From contig CM054181.1 in the NCBI GenBank assembly GCA_028829895.1, positions 8,172,001-8,236,000 on the forward strand: a stretch of 64,000 nt of DNA. Direction: 5' to 3'. The notes beneath the pieces were generated by a model that searched no databases, was not told the origin of the DNA, and saw only the letters and a list, made by a program, of their open reading frames with translations. This document shows positions 46,364-58,627 of this stretch, in pieces. Both the position numbers and the translations under genes were made by a program. Every line of letters starts with the position of its first letter. Position 1 is the stretch's first letter. Source of the DNA: Sinotaia quadrata (taxonomy: Eukaryota; Mollusca; Gastropoda; Architaenioglossa; Viviparidae).

Positions 46364-46700
46364 CACAGTCTACAGAAAACAGGAAATGTACAGCAACACA
46401 TACATACATCCACAGTCTACAGAAAACAGGAAATGTACAGCAACACATACATACATCCACAGTCTACAGAAAATAGGAAATTTACAGCAACACATACTGA
46501 CATCCACAGTCTACAGAAAACAGGAAATGTACAGCAACACATACAGACATCCACAGTCTACAGAAAACAGGAAATTTACAACAACACATTCTGACATCCA
46601 GTCTACAGAAAACAGGAAATTTACAGCAACACATACAGACAATCACAATCTACAGAAAACAGGAAATTTACAACAACATTTTTCAAAACACAGAAAATGC
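46364..46700. repeat. 47-bp minisatellite sharing half its unit with the 51-bp array
   Basis: cacagtctacagaaaacagg recurs every 47 bp (46,364, 46,411 and onward), about seven copies. Each copy retains cagcaacacatac and catc from the preceding array, so the two units share one half and differ in the other. Confidence 0.95.
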
Positions 46701-46862
46701 AACTTCCAATGTTAAAATCACCAGAGGCAAGAAATACAAGCTACAGGAATACTAAAATCAATTAATAAAAGAATATAATGGAGAACTTCACATTTACAAT
46801 TTACAAATACCTCCACCAACACAACACCAGTGTCCCCTCTCCAGAATCCAGTGAGGATAGAA

Positions 46863-47150
46863 GAACTATCTTGTGATTTGTATTGACACTAATCTGTTGA
46901 ATTGTGTGTTAGGATATAAGAACTATCCTGTGATTTGTATTGACACTAATCTGTTGAATTGTGTCTTAGGATATAAGAACTATCCTGTGATTTGTATTGA
47001 CACTAATCTGTTGAATTGTGTGTTAGGATATAAGAACTATCCTGTGATTTGTATTGACACTAATCTGTTGAATTGTGTCTTAGGATATAAGAACTATCCT
47101 GTGATTTGTATTGACACTAATCTGTTGAATTGTGTGTTAGGATATAAGAA
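46863..47150. repeat. 57-bp minisatellite, 5 copies, dimeric
   Basis: aactatcctgtgatttgtat at 46,863, 46,921, 46,978, 47,035 and onward. Copies alternate gtgtgtta and gtgtctta, implying a 114-bp dimer. The plus frame is a 19-residue periodic artefact. Confidence 0.97.
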
Positions 47151-47929
47151 CTGTATAGGTATTAAAATTATTCGAGCATTGTTTCCTAGAAATATTGATG
47201 TCAAGAAATCTTTTTTTAATACTGTATTTGCTATATGCATATTTGATTGTTGATTTAATAAATATATTATTAATTTTATTGACCTTTTTCACATATTGAT
47301 ACCATTTGTTGGAGAAGAAAGTGGGTGGATAGGGCCTCGCTAAATAATGATTAAAAGACAGATTTATTCTCTCCTTTGGTAAGACGTTTCCAGAAATATT
47401 GTGTGATGGTAAATGTCTGTCTTTAATGGTGAGTGAGAGAAACGAGTGGTGTCTTCTGGAGAATATTAATAATAACAAAATTAAATTTTTCATGACTTGT
47501 AATTAGTTCTGGGTGATTAATTAATTAATAATAATAATTATAATAACCATTAACTAGGTGGCGTTAGCGTCACAGTTCCAAAGACCTTTTTTATGGAAAA
47601 TGGTCAAAATCCGTTTCAGGCTGGGAATGTTTAATATTTTGCACGTGCTAATAAAGGTCAAAGACTTTTGGGAAATGTCAGCTGATAAATGGTCATCCCC
47701 TCACCCGCTAAGGGGTGGAGAAGGATGACATTATCTAGTCGCCAGTACAATATTAAATTGAGGAAGTACACGACGGGGGAGAATTGGCCCTTATCCAGAC
47801 AAATCTTTTCCGGAGTACATTCATGTCCGGAACAGTAATCATGTTGTGTTTTCGACTTCAGTTATCTACAAAATTACATTAACAACAAAAATAGTGACGG
47901 CATGATTGTCTGATTATTAGATTTAAAAT
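47151..47929. other. Unique sequence
   Basis: A 118-codon minus frame at 47,137-47,493 is non-repetitive, AT-driven and unrecognised. Nothing else seen. Confidence 0.4.
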
Positions 47930-48560
47930 GTTCATTATTTTTATCTAAATATACGACATTATTTCCGTGTAAATATACAATATTATTAATTTTGTTTAAA
48001 TATGCATCATTATTTTAAGGAATATGCAACACTTTTATTATTTTGTTTAAATATGGATCATTATTTTATGGAATATGCAACACTTTTATTATTTTGTGTA
48101 AATATGCATCATTATTTAGAGTAAATATACATCATTATTTTGAGTAAATATATACATCATTATTTTGAGTAAATATACATCACATTTTGTGTAGAACATA
48201 ATTATTTTGTGTAAATATGCAACATTGTTTTGAGGAAATATACATCATTATTTTGAGTAAAGATGCATCATTATTATATATCATTATTTTGTGTAAATGT
48301 ACAATATCATTATTTTGTGTAAATATACAATATCAATATTGTGTTTGTAAATACGCAATTTCACTCTCTTTTTGTTTTTGTTTATATATATAACGTTACT
48401 ATTTTTAGTGTAAATGTACATCAATATTTTGTTTGTAAATGTACATCAATATTTTGCTTGTAAATATACATCATTATTTGGTTGGTAAATATAAATCGTT
48501 ATTTTCTTTGTGTAAATATACATCCTTTTTTTGTGTAAATGTACAATATCTTTAATTTTG
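47930..48560. repeat. Degenerate 22-25-bp AT-rich repeats, about 25 copies
   Basis: gtaaatatacatcattattt and variants recur with irregular spacing throughout. Confidence 0.85.
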
Positions 48561-48631
48561 ATTGATAAGAAATATAATTATTTCATTAGTAGTACTAGAA
48601 TTTATGTTAGCTATATTTTTCACCAGAGTGA

Positions 48632-48770
48632 TGCAGTTACGTAATATTACTTTTTATTGGTAATTATACAAAAATATTTTTTTAATGTTCGCTATCACTA
48701 CAATGGTGCAGTTACATAATATTACTTTTTATTGGCAGTTATATATATTTTTTAAAAAAATGTTCTATGC
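48632..48770. repeat. About 80-bp duplication
   Basis: gcagttacgtaatattactt and gcagttacataatattactt, each followed by tttattgg. Confidence 0.9.
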
Positions 48771-48937
48771 TTTATCACTGAGCTATCTGAGGTACAGGTA
48801 CACATAATGTTTTGTTTTTCTTAAAGAAAAGGACAATTTTACTAACAACAAATTAGAAGAAAATGTTTAAATCATCGTGACCCTGCATTAATCTGATCAA
48901 ACAAAGAAAGCCCTTTGTCATAGTGCTTGCATTACGT

Positions 48938-49150
48938 GTGGTTTAGTCTGCATTACTCATGGCTCAGTGCTGCATTGCTCATGGCTCAGTGCTGCATTAC
49001 TCATGGCTCAGTCTGCATTACACATGGCCCAGTGCCGCATTACTCAGAGCTCAGTGCTGCATTGCTAATGGTTCTGTGCTGCATTGCCCATGGCTCAGTG
49101 CTGCATTGCTCATGGCTCTGTGCTGCATTGCATGTGGCTCAGTGATGCAA
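48938..49150. repeat. 21-22-bp minisatellite, about 10 copies
   Basis: catggctcagtgctgcattg recurs every 22 bp with single-base indels, so reading frames shift between copies. Confidence 0.95.
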
Positions 49151-49244
49151 TGTGTGCGCGCACTGTTAAAGTACTAGTGTTTAGATAACTTTGTTTAGGT
49201 ATCAAATCAAAGAAATTGTGATTGTCCTGAATGCAGCATCAAAC

Positions 49245-49795
49245 ATACAAAAGTAATCTGAACTTATAATTACCTCAAATCCAATTAATCTATTGGTACA
49301 TAATACAAATGAACTTATAAGTACCCCAAATACAATTAATTTATTGGTAGATAATACAAGTGAAATTATAATTACCCAAAATCCAATTAATCGATTGGTA
49401 CATAATACAAATACAATTATAATTACCCAAAATCCAATTAATCTATTGTCAAGTAATGCAAATGAATTTACAGTTACCCATATACAAATTAATCTGTTGA
49501 TAAGCAATACAAGAGAACTTACCTAAATCCAAATTAATCAATTGGTAAGTCATATAACTGAATTTATAATTACCCATATCTAAATTAATCTAATGGTAAA
49601 TCCAATAAATGAATAAATACATTTTCCATATCGAAGTTAATCTATTGGTAAATAATACAAATGAACTTATAATTACCCAAATCCAAATGAATCTATTGGT
49701 AAATAATACAAATGAACTTATAATTACCCAAATCCAAATTAATTTCTTGGTAAATCATACAAACATAACTTCCCTGCCATTGTTAGAAGCCTTTA
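49245..49795. repeat. 51-bp minisatellite, about 10.5 copies
   Basis: ccaattaatctattggtaca recurs at 51-bp steps (attggta at 49,292, 49,343, 49,394). Open frames with a 17-residue period on both strands are artefacts. Confidence 0.95.
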
Positions 49796-50655
49796 TAATG
49801 TGAGACATCATTATATACAATTTATAAAGAAGAAAATTAACACTGAAGCTTAAGTCTGAGCAGGAATAATTTATTTAGGTACTCCTAGACATACATTTTG
49901 AATTGTGAAGTTCTGCTTTATTAATGTGTGTGAGTGGTTTGCAATAAAAACCACTATTACTCTTAGTATGAAATTATGTTCCTACCCATTCATTATCCAA
50001 TAATGAATATCATTACTAAAAGTATATATGAAATAAAAAGTCATGTATTGTCTCACACAATTCAGCAAAATCGGCGATGAGCCATAAATATAAATTTACT
50101 AACATACAGTGAAATAGTCAATAAAATTAAGAAAACCCTTTTGTCTGTTTACAATAGCTACAAAAGACACGCTATGCGTAATGTCAATTTCTTGTCCTCA
50201 GTGTAATAAATGTGATCTTCACAAAGCGTCCACCAAGTGCACCTGAAATAACCTGGCTTCCATGACCCAAAAGGTCACACGCTTGCATAATTCTCCGAAC
50301 TAGTCTATGCATCCCCACTTCATTTATTCATCCCATTCATTCATGCACGTCACGTGTTCACCATGTGTAAAAACAACCTTGCTAGCATCGTGCGCTTGTC
50401 CCCCCTCCCCCTCACAATGCTCTAACAGTTGCATATCTCTTGCACGAGTCTTACAACAGCTATTAAACAAATTCTAAGAAATAATAATTATATGTATGTA
50501 TTAATACAAATAGCGAATTTGATTATTTCTGTTATAGACTAGTAGCTATTTAAATATGAAACTATATTAGAAGCTAAACACATATACAACTCGTACTGCA
50601 CATTATTTGCAAACATCATTATGTTTCACTATATTAATTGGTAGCTATTGTGCAC
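49796..50655. other. Unique sequence
   Basis: No array, no recognisable frame. Confidence 0.5.
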
Positions 50656-50866
50656 GATATCCATGGATATATCATTGCTATCTGTGGATACCTAATTCAC
50701 ACCCATGGATACATCATTGCTATCTGTGGATACCTAATTCACACCCATGGATACATCATTGCTATCTGTGGATACCTAATTCACACCCATGAATACATCA
50801 TTGCTATCTGTGGATACCTAATTCACACCCATGGATACATCATTGCTATGTGTGGATACAGTATTG
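50656..50866. repeat. 42-bp minisatellite, 5 copies
   Basis: ccatggatacatcattgcta recurs every 42 bp (50,661, 50,703 and onward). The frame is a 14-residue artefact. Confidence 0.96.
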
Positions 50867-51325
50867 GTGTCCCAAAACACATCATTGATATTCAACATGT
50901 TATTGGTATCTGTGATATAAAACACTTAACACCGAAAACATTTAAAATGAACAATTCTATTTTGATTTCTCAGCATAAGATTTAATACAGATATAACATC
51001 AAGTTTTCTTCCTCCCCCTTTTCTCAATTGTGCGTGAAAACATAGCATTGCGAAGACCACGTGTGATACCAGGCGTGATCTTATTGTATTTAATTTGGCC
51101 AAAGGAATACCCAGAAGTCTTAGCCTTGTTCCGTTCTTAGAATTTCTGAAAGCACAGGGGATGTAAACATGGACAGTTGATCATTGTCTGACCATGCGCG
51201 CTGCTTATTTACTTCATGCTACAAACCAAATTATGAAACGAAATTAGATGCGAAGATTCCAGAAAAGAATATTTGTGTGTGCAGTATAGTTACTCATTAA
51301 GTGATTGTAATTCTCTTTAGGAGAA
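50867..51325. other. Unique sequence
   Basis: Nothing recognised. Confidence 0.5.
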
Positions 51326-51328
51326 AGG

Positions 51329-51425
51329 ATACTGTCTAGGTGTGACTTATGCCTGCTTGTCAAACTGTCTAGGTGTGACTTATGCCTGTTTGTCAAACTG
51401 TCTAGGTGTGACTTTATCAAACTGT
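51329..51425. repeat. 33-bp minisatellite, 3 copies
   Basis: aaactgtctaggtgtgactt recurs every 33 bp from about 51,330. Confidence 0.93.
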
Positions 51426-51555
51426 CAATAAGACAGTTAAGCAAGCAACACGACAGTCAAGTAACAAGATAGTTAAGCAAGCAGCACGACAGTCAAGTAA
51501 CAAGACAGACAAGCAATAAGACAGTTAAGCAAGCAACACGACAGTCAAGCAGTTG
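51426..51555. repeat. Nested 17-40-bp repeats
   Basis: aagcaagcaacacgacagtc and aagacagttaagcaagca recur three times in a nested pattern. Confidence 0.85.
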
Positions 51556-51689
51556 ACCGCAAGTTGTGAATCAGCCAATCAAGAAGCAATTAGCCAAGTA
51601 AACAATCCGCAAGCAGTCAATAGCAGATTGACACCCCCTCCCCACAACAACTCCTAGAAGCTCACACAACTGAATGGAATGATGCTCAT

Positions 51690-52015
51690 TAAATGAAAAA
51701 CAGGCAAGTAGCTTAAGATATAGAAATCGAGGTAGCCATTCAGAGACAACAGGCATATAGTTGAGGATAGAGATATCAAGGTGAATATTTACTGAAAACA
51801 TGCATATAGTTTAGGATACATATATCAAGGTAGCCATCCAGTGAAACCAAGCATATAGATAGGATATAGAAATCAAAGTATCCATTCTGAGATAACAGGC
51901 ATCAAGGTACATATTCAGTGAAAACAGGCCTATAATTTAAGATATAGATATCAAGGTACACATAAAGTGAAAAAAGAGTTAGATTTTTTTATATTAAAAG
52001 CAAGGTAGCCATTCA
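51690..52015. repeat. Degenerate 50-bp repeats, about 6 copies
   Basis: caggcatatagtttaggata, then atatcaaggtagccattcag, with many changes between copies. Confidence 0.8.
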
Positions 52016-52893
52016 GGTTTGCTTGTTTCTTACATCCCAATTCAGGAACCACACCTTTAAATAACAACAAAAGTCTACGAGAAGAGAACTCCAGCCACTT
52101 AATCTGTCGCTGAGATTTGAAAATGTATGTGTCACGGCCGTGTCAGTTAGACGGTGATAAAGCGTGTCTTAATTGCAATTATTTGCTCGTCAAGTGTGAG
52201 TTGTACGCTTGGCAGGTCACCAGGTGCACTTTTGGCAGATACTGACAATAAACCTGGCAGCCTTCTCTTAGAAAAGCAATACCACTTTGACACCTGCTGA
52301 GCTTGTCTAGCCTGCAAGCTATCGATTTCGTATAAAATATTTTTTTGTGATTAAACCGGAAGTATAATCCAAGTTACTAAAAATATCTATTTTGTCTGAC
52401 TGAACACTGTGAAGTTGTATTTATTTATTTTTTAAAAAAAGAGCTAAATTAAGAAGAAAAAAGAAAATGCTGGACTTAACAGCTAAACAGAAAAACGATA
52501 AAGACAATTACAGCTAATAATAGCTTGACTATAAAAATTTGCATATATCACATTTGAAGGAGAAGTCGTTACAACTAGGACACGCTTATTTAAATCCTTG
52601 CGACCAGAAGCCCACACCACAACTACAATCACACTAGACTTATTTTATTTATTTATAGCAAACTAAATGACAGAATAGCAATGTACTTTATTTAACTTCA
52701 GCTGGTGGCTTTTATCGACTGCGTGCGCACTGAGTGGCCGTGTGGCGCACGTGACATTTTTCTCTCAGTGTCCCTGTCAACGTCACCATGCTGCACGTGC
52801 GAAGCAGAAATCTTTCGCGCGCGCACGACGGAACAAGATGCAGTCATACGAAGGTCGATCCACTTTTGTTTATTTAGGTGTTTCCTGTAAATC
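52016..52893. other. Unique sequence with CpG-rich patch
   Basis: 52,700-52,860 is CpG-rich with cacgtg near 52,747 and 52,794 and a cgcgcgcgc run near 52,816. The frame there (52,705-52,890 +) begins with GTG rather than ATG and is unrecognised. Confidence 0.4.
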
Positions 52894-53274
52894 CTAAACG
52901 AGTTTATCGGCCATATTGTTATCATCGAGTGTCGACAAGTGATCCGTTGTTTTTTTACTGATTTGTGCGCGCAGCATGTAAATGTAAGCTATAGTGTGTG
53001 TGTGTGTGTGTGTGTGTGTGCTCGCGCGCGCATGTCTTTTTGTTTTTGTATTGTGTGTGTATTTTACCTCTAAGTTTACCTCGCTTGTATGCTTGGAAAG
53101 AGTAGACTTTCCAAGGGACAGATAACTTTGTCCCTCCTCACAGTCAATAAATGGCGTGTTGGCGCTCGCTACAAGAATAATTTTATCCCCAAATATCAGT
53201 TTGGAGTCTCTGGGTTCACGCTTTAGTAACGTGGTCAGCTCAGTTTTGACCTTACGGATGATCTTACTCCACAT
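52894..53274 (-). CDS. Hypothetical open frame, possible exon
   Basis: 126 codons beginning ATG TGG AGT, with an in-frame TAG about 15 bases upstream. The first 65 residues are non-repetitive and charged (MWSKIIRKVKTELTTLLKRE at the start, then an acidic patch). They then run into a Thr-His stretch translated from the GT microsatellite at 52,994-53,020. A donor-like gcgag|gtaaac near 53,086 would end a plausible exon before that tract. No family recognised; a chance frame is quite possible. Confidence 0.25.
   Translation of the reverse strand: MWSKIIRKVKTELTTLLKREPRDSKLIFGDKIILVASANTPFIDCEEGQSYLSLGKSTLSKHTSEVNLEVKYTHNTKTKRHARASTHTHTHTHTIAYIYMLRAQISKKTTDHLSTLDDNNMADKLV
52994..53020. repeat. 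(GT)n microsatellite
   Basis: Pure GT tract followed by ctcgcgcgcg. Confidence 0.97.
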
Positions 53275-53423
53275 CCCATCCCCACACTAGCTCGGGCCAG
53301 AGGGTCCTTGGGCAAGCTAAATCCTCCAAGTGAACTCGGGCTCCTCCCTCCAAGATCAAATGATCTCCCCTGGGTCAACTTCATCATGAATCCCACTTAG
53401 TTCAATCCGCCCCCAACCCTTCC
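53275..53423. other. C/T-rich unique sequence
   Basis: Contains two tctcccctggg/ctcctccctccaag-like pyrimidine patches. No feature called. Confidence 0.4.
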
Positions 53424-53446
53424 ATACACACACACACTTACACGCA

Positions 53447-53484
<38 letters not shown>

Positions 53485-53529
53485 AAACACATACACTAAC
53501 ACACATACACTTAACACAAACACTTACAT

Positions 53530-53565
<36 letters not shown>

Positions 53566-53600
53566 CACACACACACACACTTAACACAAACACTTACATC

Positions 53601-53641
<41 letters not shown>

Positions 53642-53672
53642 TTAACACAAACACTTACATCCACACACGCAC

Positions 53673-53709
<37 letters not shown>

Positions 53710-53761
53710 TTAAACACATACACTAACACACATACACTTAACACAAACACTTACATCCACA

Positions 53762-53812
<51 letters not shown>

Positions 53813-53813
53813 C
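53424..53813. repeat. (CA)n embedded in a longer repeat
   Basis: Runs of ca are interrupted at 60-85-bp intervals by cttaacacaaacacttacat (about 53,506, 53,581, 53,641, 53,727), so a compound minisatellite with microsatellite spacers of variable length. Confidence 0.94.
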
Positions 53814-53888
53814 ACAGTTTCAAACATACTCATACACACACGATCCCTGATCCACACAATCGTTTAAGATCGGCCAGTGCATCCTTCA

Positions 53889-54075
53889 GTTCATTCCAGT
53901 CCAGACAGACTTTCACCAGATATTCACAGTTCATTCCAGTCCAGACAGACTTTCACCAGACATTCACAGTTCATTCCAGTCCAGTCAGACTTTCACCAGA
54001 CACTCACAGTTCATTCCAGTCCAGTCAGACTTTCACCAGATATTCACAGTTCATTCCATTCCAGTCAGACATTCA
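53889..54075. repeat. 40-bp minisatellite, 4.7 copies
   Basis: tcattccagtccagacagac at 53,891, 53,931 and onward. Confidence 0.96.
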
Positions 54076-54629
54076 CACAGTCTCCCTTGTGAAAAGTTTG
54101 GCCATCACTTGTGATCATATCCTCTCCTCCCTCGTATCTCCCTCTGCTCTCGGACCTGTTCATCAATTGAAATCAGTTTATTTTCACTCTCGAGGTCCCC
54201 ACATCGACCAAGGCCCCACTAGATCACAGACCGAGACAACTCCATCACCCTAGTTCCGTTCACGCCCTACTCCTCCTTCACCCAGATTAGTTCGGGTAAA
54301 TTCACTCCTTCAGATTGCCCAGGACTGTGCTAGCCTGACTTTCAGAAGACATACACATGGGAGCCGAAAGTTTTGCAGATCGCGTGAAACTATTCGCTCG
54401 GTCCTAGTGAATGATTACTAACATGTTTTTCCGAAATGCAAGTTTGGTGGTTTTGAAAAAAAAATTCAAAATGCGGGCGTGTAAATACAGGATGCAAACA
54501 CCGGATGTCCTATTGCAAGCAAAATCGTTCACGCGGTGGTTAGTGTTTACAGATGTGACGTCATCAGTGACGTCCTTTGTTTCCAGACAATGCCAGCGAC
54601 CCGAACCATTTACAAGTGCTGAAGCCGAT
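54076..54629. other. Unique sequence with double CRE
   Basis: tgacgtca at 54,556-54,563 with a second tgacgtc 12 bp on. Frames of 81-89 codons on both strands across 54,404-54,680 are unrecognised. Confidence 0.4.
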
Positions 54630-55083
54630 TGTGAACGAACTAAAGGCAATGTTGTGAACGAATTACAGGCAATGTTGTGAACGAATTACAGAATTACAGG
54701 CAATGTTGTGAAAGAATTACAGGCAATGTTGTGAAAGAATTACAGGCAATGTGAATAAATTACAGAATTAAAGGCAATGTTGTGTTCGATTACAGGCAAT
54801 GCTGTGAACGAATTGCAGGCAATGTTGTGAGCGAATTGCAGGCAATGTTGTGAACGAATTACTGGCAATGTTGTGAATGAATTACAGGCAATTTTGTGAT
54901 AGAAATACAGGCAATGTTGTGAGCGAATTGCATGCAATGTTGTGAACGAATTACAGCCAATTTTGTGATAGAAATACAGCCAATGTTGTGAGCGAATTGC
55001 ATGCAATGTTGTGAACGAATTACAGCCAATTTTGTGATAGAAATACAGGCAATGTTGTGAGCGAATTACTGGCAATGTTGTGA
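54630..55083. repeat. 23-bp minisatellite with 69-bp trimeric higher-order repeat
   Basis: gaattacaggcaatgttgtg repeats every 23 bp, about 19 copies. At 54,921-55,060 a trimer (gagcgaattgcat, gaacgaattacagcc, gatagaaatacag) repeats at exactly 69 bp (54,921 and 54,990). Confidence 0.94.
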
Positions 55084-55164
55084 AAAGTAAACATAATGAA
55101 TCCGTTGCGAACCAAATACAAGTAATGCAGTCATTTGTGAACAAAATACAAAACTCCCTCACTT

Positions 55165-55775
55165 AATGTGGCTATCCTACAAACCTCCCTGAAATCTTTC
55201 GGAAGTAGCTAAAATGTCCTTGCTATCCTACAAACCTAATTGAAATATCCTGACTATCTTACAAACCTAATGGAAATTTCATGGTTATCGTACAAACTTA
55301 ACTGAAATGTCCCGACTAGCCAATAATCCTAATTGAAATCTCCTGACTACTGTACATATCAAATTGAAATCTCCTGACTACTGTACATATCAAATTGAAA
55401 TCTCATGCCTATTCTACTAACCTAATTCAAATATCATATACATCTTAGAAAACTGATTGAAATATGATGGCTATCTTATAACCCTAATTGAAATCTCATT
55501 TCTATCTGGCAACCCTAATTGAAATCTCATGGCCACCCTACAACCCTAATTGAAATCTCATGGCCACCCTACAAACCTAATTGAAATGTCCTGGCTATCC
55601 TACAAATCTAATTAAAATGTCCTGGTTCTCTTATAAACGTAAATGAAATGTCCTGACTACCAAACAAACCTAATTCAAATATCCTAGCTATCCTACAAAC
55701 CTAATTGAAATCTCTTGGCTACCCTACAAACCTAATTGAAATCTCTTGGCTACCCTACAAACCTCATCAAAATCT
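55165..55775. repeat. 31-33-bp minisatellite, about 20 copies
   Basis: cctaattgaaatctcctgac and variants with ctatcctacaaa. The right end is homogenised (31 bp at 55,701 and 55,732); the rest is decayed. Confidence 0.93.
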
Positions 55776-56240
55776 AACGAAACATTCAGTTCGTATTTGT
55801 CATTTACCGTTGTTTTGTTGTTGTTACAAGTATGATTTAGATTTTGCGTCCGTTTCCAACTTTCGCTGATTTCCCATTCGGGTGTAAACGCCAAGAGAGT
55901 GAAAGACTTATGGCTTAGGAAGGAAGAAATTTAGTGCCATAGAGGGATGGTGAAGTTAGCCTCTCACTCAAGCGGTCGTGGTCCTACCCACCCCTCGAGG
56001 TGAAAAAAACTAACAGACCTTCTACAATGGTTATTAGCTCTGATGTTTTGGCATTTGGAAATTGCTAATTGGGCCGACTGCGCTTCAAAATTCACCAAAT
56101 ACAAATTCAGAAATTCCTATTCTCTCCTAGGGCACTACATTTCTCCATACATCCGAGTGCGAAATCAGCGAAAGCGAAGCCAAATCATGCAAGGCACAAA
56201 CAAACGGCTGACGAATAATCAAATAATTGTCCGAAGCATT
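55776..56240. other. Unique sequence
   Basis: A 93-codon plus frame at 56,043-56,324 has no recognisable motif. Confidence 0.4.
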
Positions 56241-56400
56241 CCTGATATTGGGGAGTGTTGGAGTGCTTTTACTGGCATGAGGCAAAGTACTGGAGTGCTT
56301 GAAGTGGCATGTGGGAGATCCTAGAGTGCTTTAAGTGGTACGTTTGATGAGTTAAGTGGTACATTTGAGGAGCTAGCATGGGTTAAGTGGTTCGCTTCAG
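56241..56400. repeat. Degenerate 20-40-bp repeats
   Basis: ggagtgctt, gaagtggca and ttaagtggtac words recur in loose order. Confidence 0.6.
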
Positions 56401-56685
56401 ACAGCTGGTGTACGATGGGAATAGAAGAAAAGTAGGGCGTTATTTAGGATGCCGTTTCAATGCGATCTAGGTGTGAGGTGATAATAATATAATTAATTGC
56501 AGGTACTGATGAGACGGGGTGTGGAGAGGACTGAGAACAAGAGTAAAGAAATGACGAGAAGGTAACTCTGCCACATACTAATTTAAGCAATCAAATAATT
56601 CCTTCAGTTTACACCATTCAGGAGACCTCTACTGGGACGAGCATGTGTGTACCTCTTATAATTAACCCCACCATTGCACTTTGCA
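56401..56685. other. Unique sequence
   Basis: No feature seen. Confidence 0.5.
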
Positions 56686-56689
56686 GACA

Positions 56690-57540
56690 CCTCTTAACCC
56701 CAACAGTGAATTCTCTCTCGTACTATTTAACCCTACCACTATAATCCCTCACATACTGCTTAACCCCACTATTATAATCTCTCTCATACCATTTACTCGT
56801 ATCACTAAAACCTGTCTATCTCTACTTAACCCAACTACTATAATCTCTTTCAGACTACTTAACCCAACCATTATCTTTCTCATACTACTTAACCCCACTA
56901 CTATAATCTCTTTCAAACTACTTAACCTCACCACTATAATCTCTTTCAAACTACTTAACCCCACCATTATCTTTCTCATTCTACTTAACTCCCACCACTA
57001 TAATTTTTTTCATATTACTAAACCCAACACTATAATCTCTCTCACACTACTTAACCTCACCACTATAATCTCTTTCAAACGACTTAACCCCACCCCTATA
57101 ATCTCTCTCACACTACTTAATCCCAGCACTATAATCTCTTTCAAACGACTTAACCTCACCACTATAGTCTCTCTTATGCTACTTAACCTCACCACTATAA
57201 TCTCTCTTATGCTACTTAACTCCCACCACTATAATCTCTTTCAAACTACATAACCCCACCACTATAATCTCTTTCAAACGACTTAACCCCACCACTATAG
57301 TCTCTCTTATGCTACTTAACCTCACCACTATAATCTCTCTTATGCTACTTAACCCCACCACTATAATCTCTTTTAAACTACTTAAACCCACTACTATAAT
57401 CTCTTTCAAACTACTTAACCCACCACTATAATCTCTTTCTTACTACTTAACCTCACCACTATAATCTCTCTTATGCTACTTAACCCCACCACTATAATCT
57501 CTCTCATACTATTTAATCCACCTCTATAATCTCTTTCATT
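56690..57540. repeat. 33-bp minisatellite, about 26 copies
   Basis: ccccaccactataatctctt recurs about every 33 bp with frequent single-base changes (ctcacc, cccatt, tctctcatac). One of the longest arrays here. Plus and minus frames with an 11-residue period are artefacts. Confidence 0.96.
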
Positions 57541-57798
57541 TCTACCATTACCTTCTCTCATATTAAATTCTACCATTTCCACCTATTTTACTACTCCATC
57601 CTACCACTGTCATCATAATGTTACTTTACACTGCCAATTTTAATACTGCTTAATTCCAAAGCCACTACCACCTGTCATACATAATCCCACAGCTAGCTGA
57701 TGTCTGTCAAACATTACTGTGTGCTGAGCCAATGCGAACAACAGTCACCAGTGCCCAAGTCTGATTTACCCCACCCCCCACACACACGTGAACTGTGA
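57541..57798. other. Repeat edge and unique sequence
   Basis: C/T/A-rich decay products of the preceding array to about 57,700, then unique sequence with a short cacacacac. Confidence 0.5.
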
Positions 57799-58170
57799 GT
57801 TAACTCTTTCACTGTTAAATGTATTATTGTCTCTTTCATTGTAAACTGTAGTGTTAACTCTTTCACTGCTAAATGTATTATTGCCTCTTCATTGTGAGAT
57901 GTAGAGTTAACTCTTTCACTGTTAACTATATTATTGCCTATTTTGTTGTGAACTGTAGTGTTAACTCTTTCACTGTTAAATGTATTAGTGCCTCTTTCAT
58001 TGTGAATTGCAATGTCGCTTCTTGCATTGTGAATTGTATTGTTAGTTCTTACATTGTGAATTGCATTGTTGCCTTGTCAACAGTTGTATTTGCACCTCTT
58101 ACATAGTTGCATTGCTATATCTGTCATAATTGTATTGTTACCACTGTCATGTTTAGTTGTATTGCTACCT
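57799..58170. repeat. 54-bp minisatellite decaying to shorter units
   Basis: ttaactctttcactgttaaa at 57,800, 57,854, 57,907 and 57,961, then shorter cattgtgaattg-type copies of about 30 bp to 58,170. Confidence 0.92.
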
Positions 58171-58600
58171 CTTTCTTAGTTGAATTTAAAAAAAAATTTC
58201 TAGAATGTTTACCATTTACTAACACAGTTTGTTTTCTTTCTTTTCTTCCTTGTATCAAAGTTTGTTCTTATGATATTTTAAAAGAAATAATTAAACAACC
58301 ATTCTTTCAGTGTTAAATCATCATGTGTCACATCACCGCCGTTGCCTATGTGTTTACGTCACTGTTTTTAACCTCTGATTATTTCCCCTTCCACATTCCG
58401 AGATTTAAGGACTGCATCGTTTTAATTTTCTAAAAATGAAAACCTTTTCTCTATTACAGTAACAATCAAATACAGACATGTTGAAAATAATTATGCAAAA
58501 TGTTTTACATACACGTACAAATGTACTATTTAAGACAAACTCTGATCCAAACTCCATAGACTGACTTAACTTGTGAGTCGCTTTGTGACATTTTTTTTAG
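58171..58600. other. Unique sequence
   Basis: AT-rich, nothing recognised. Confidence 0.5.
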
Positions 58601-58627
58601 GGGGTGTGGATTTATTTCTCTTGCATA

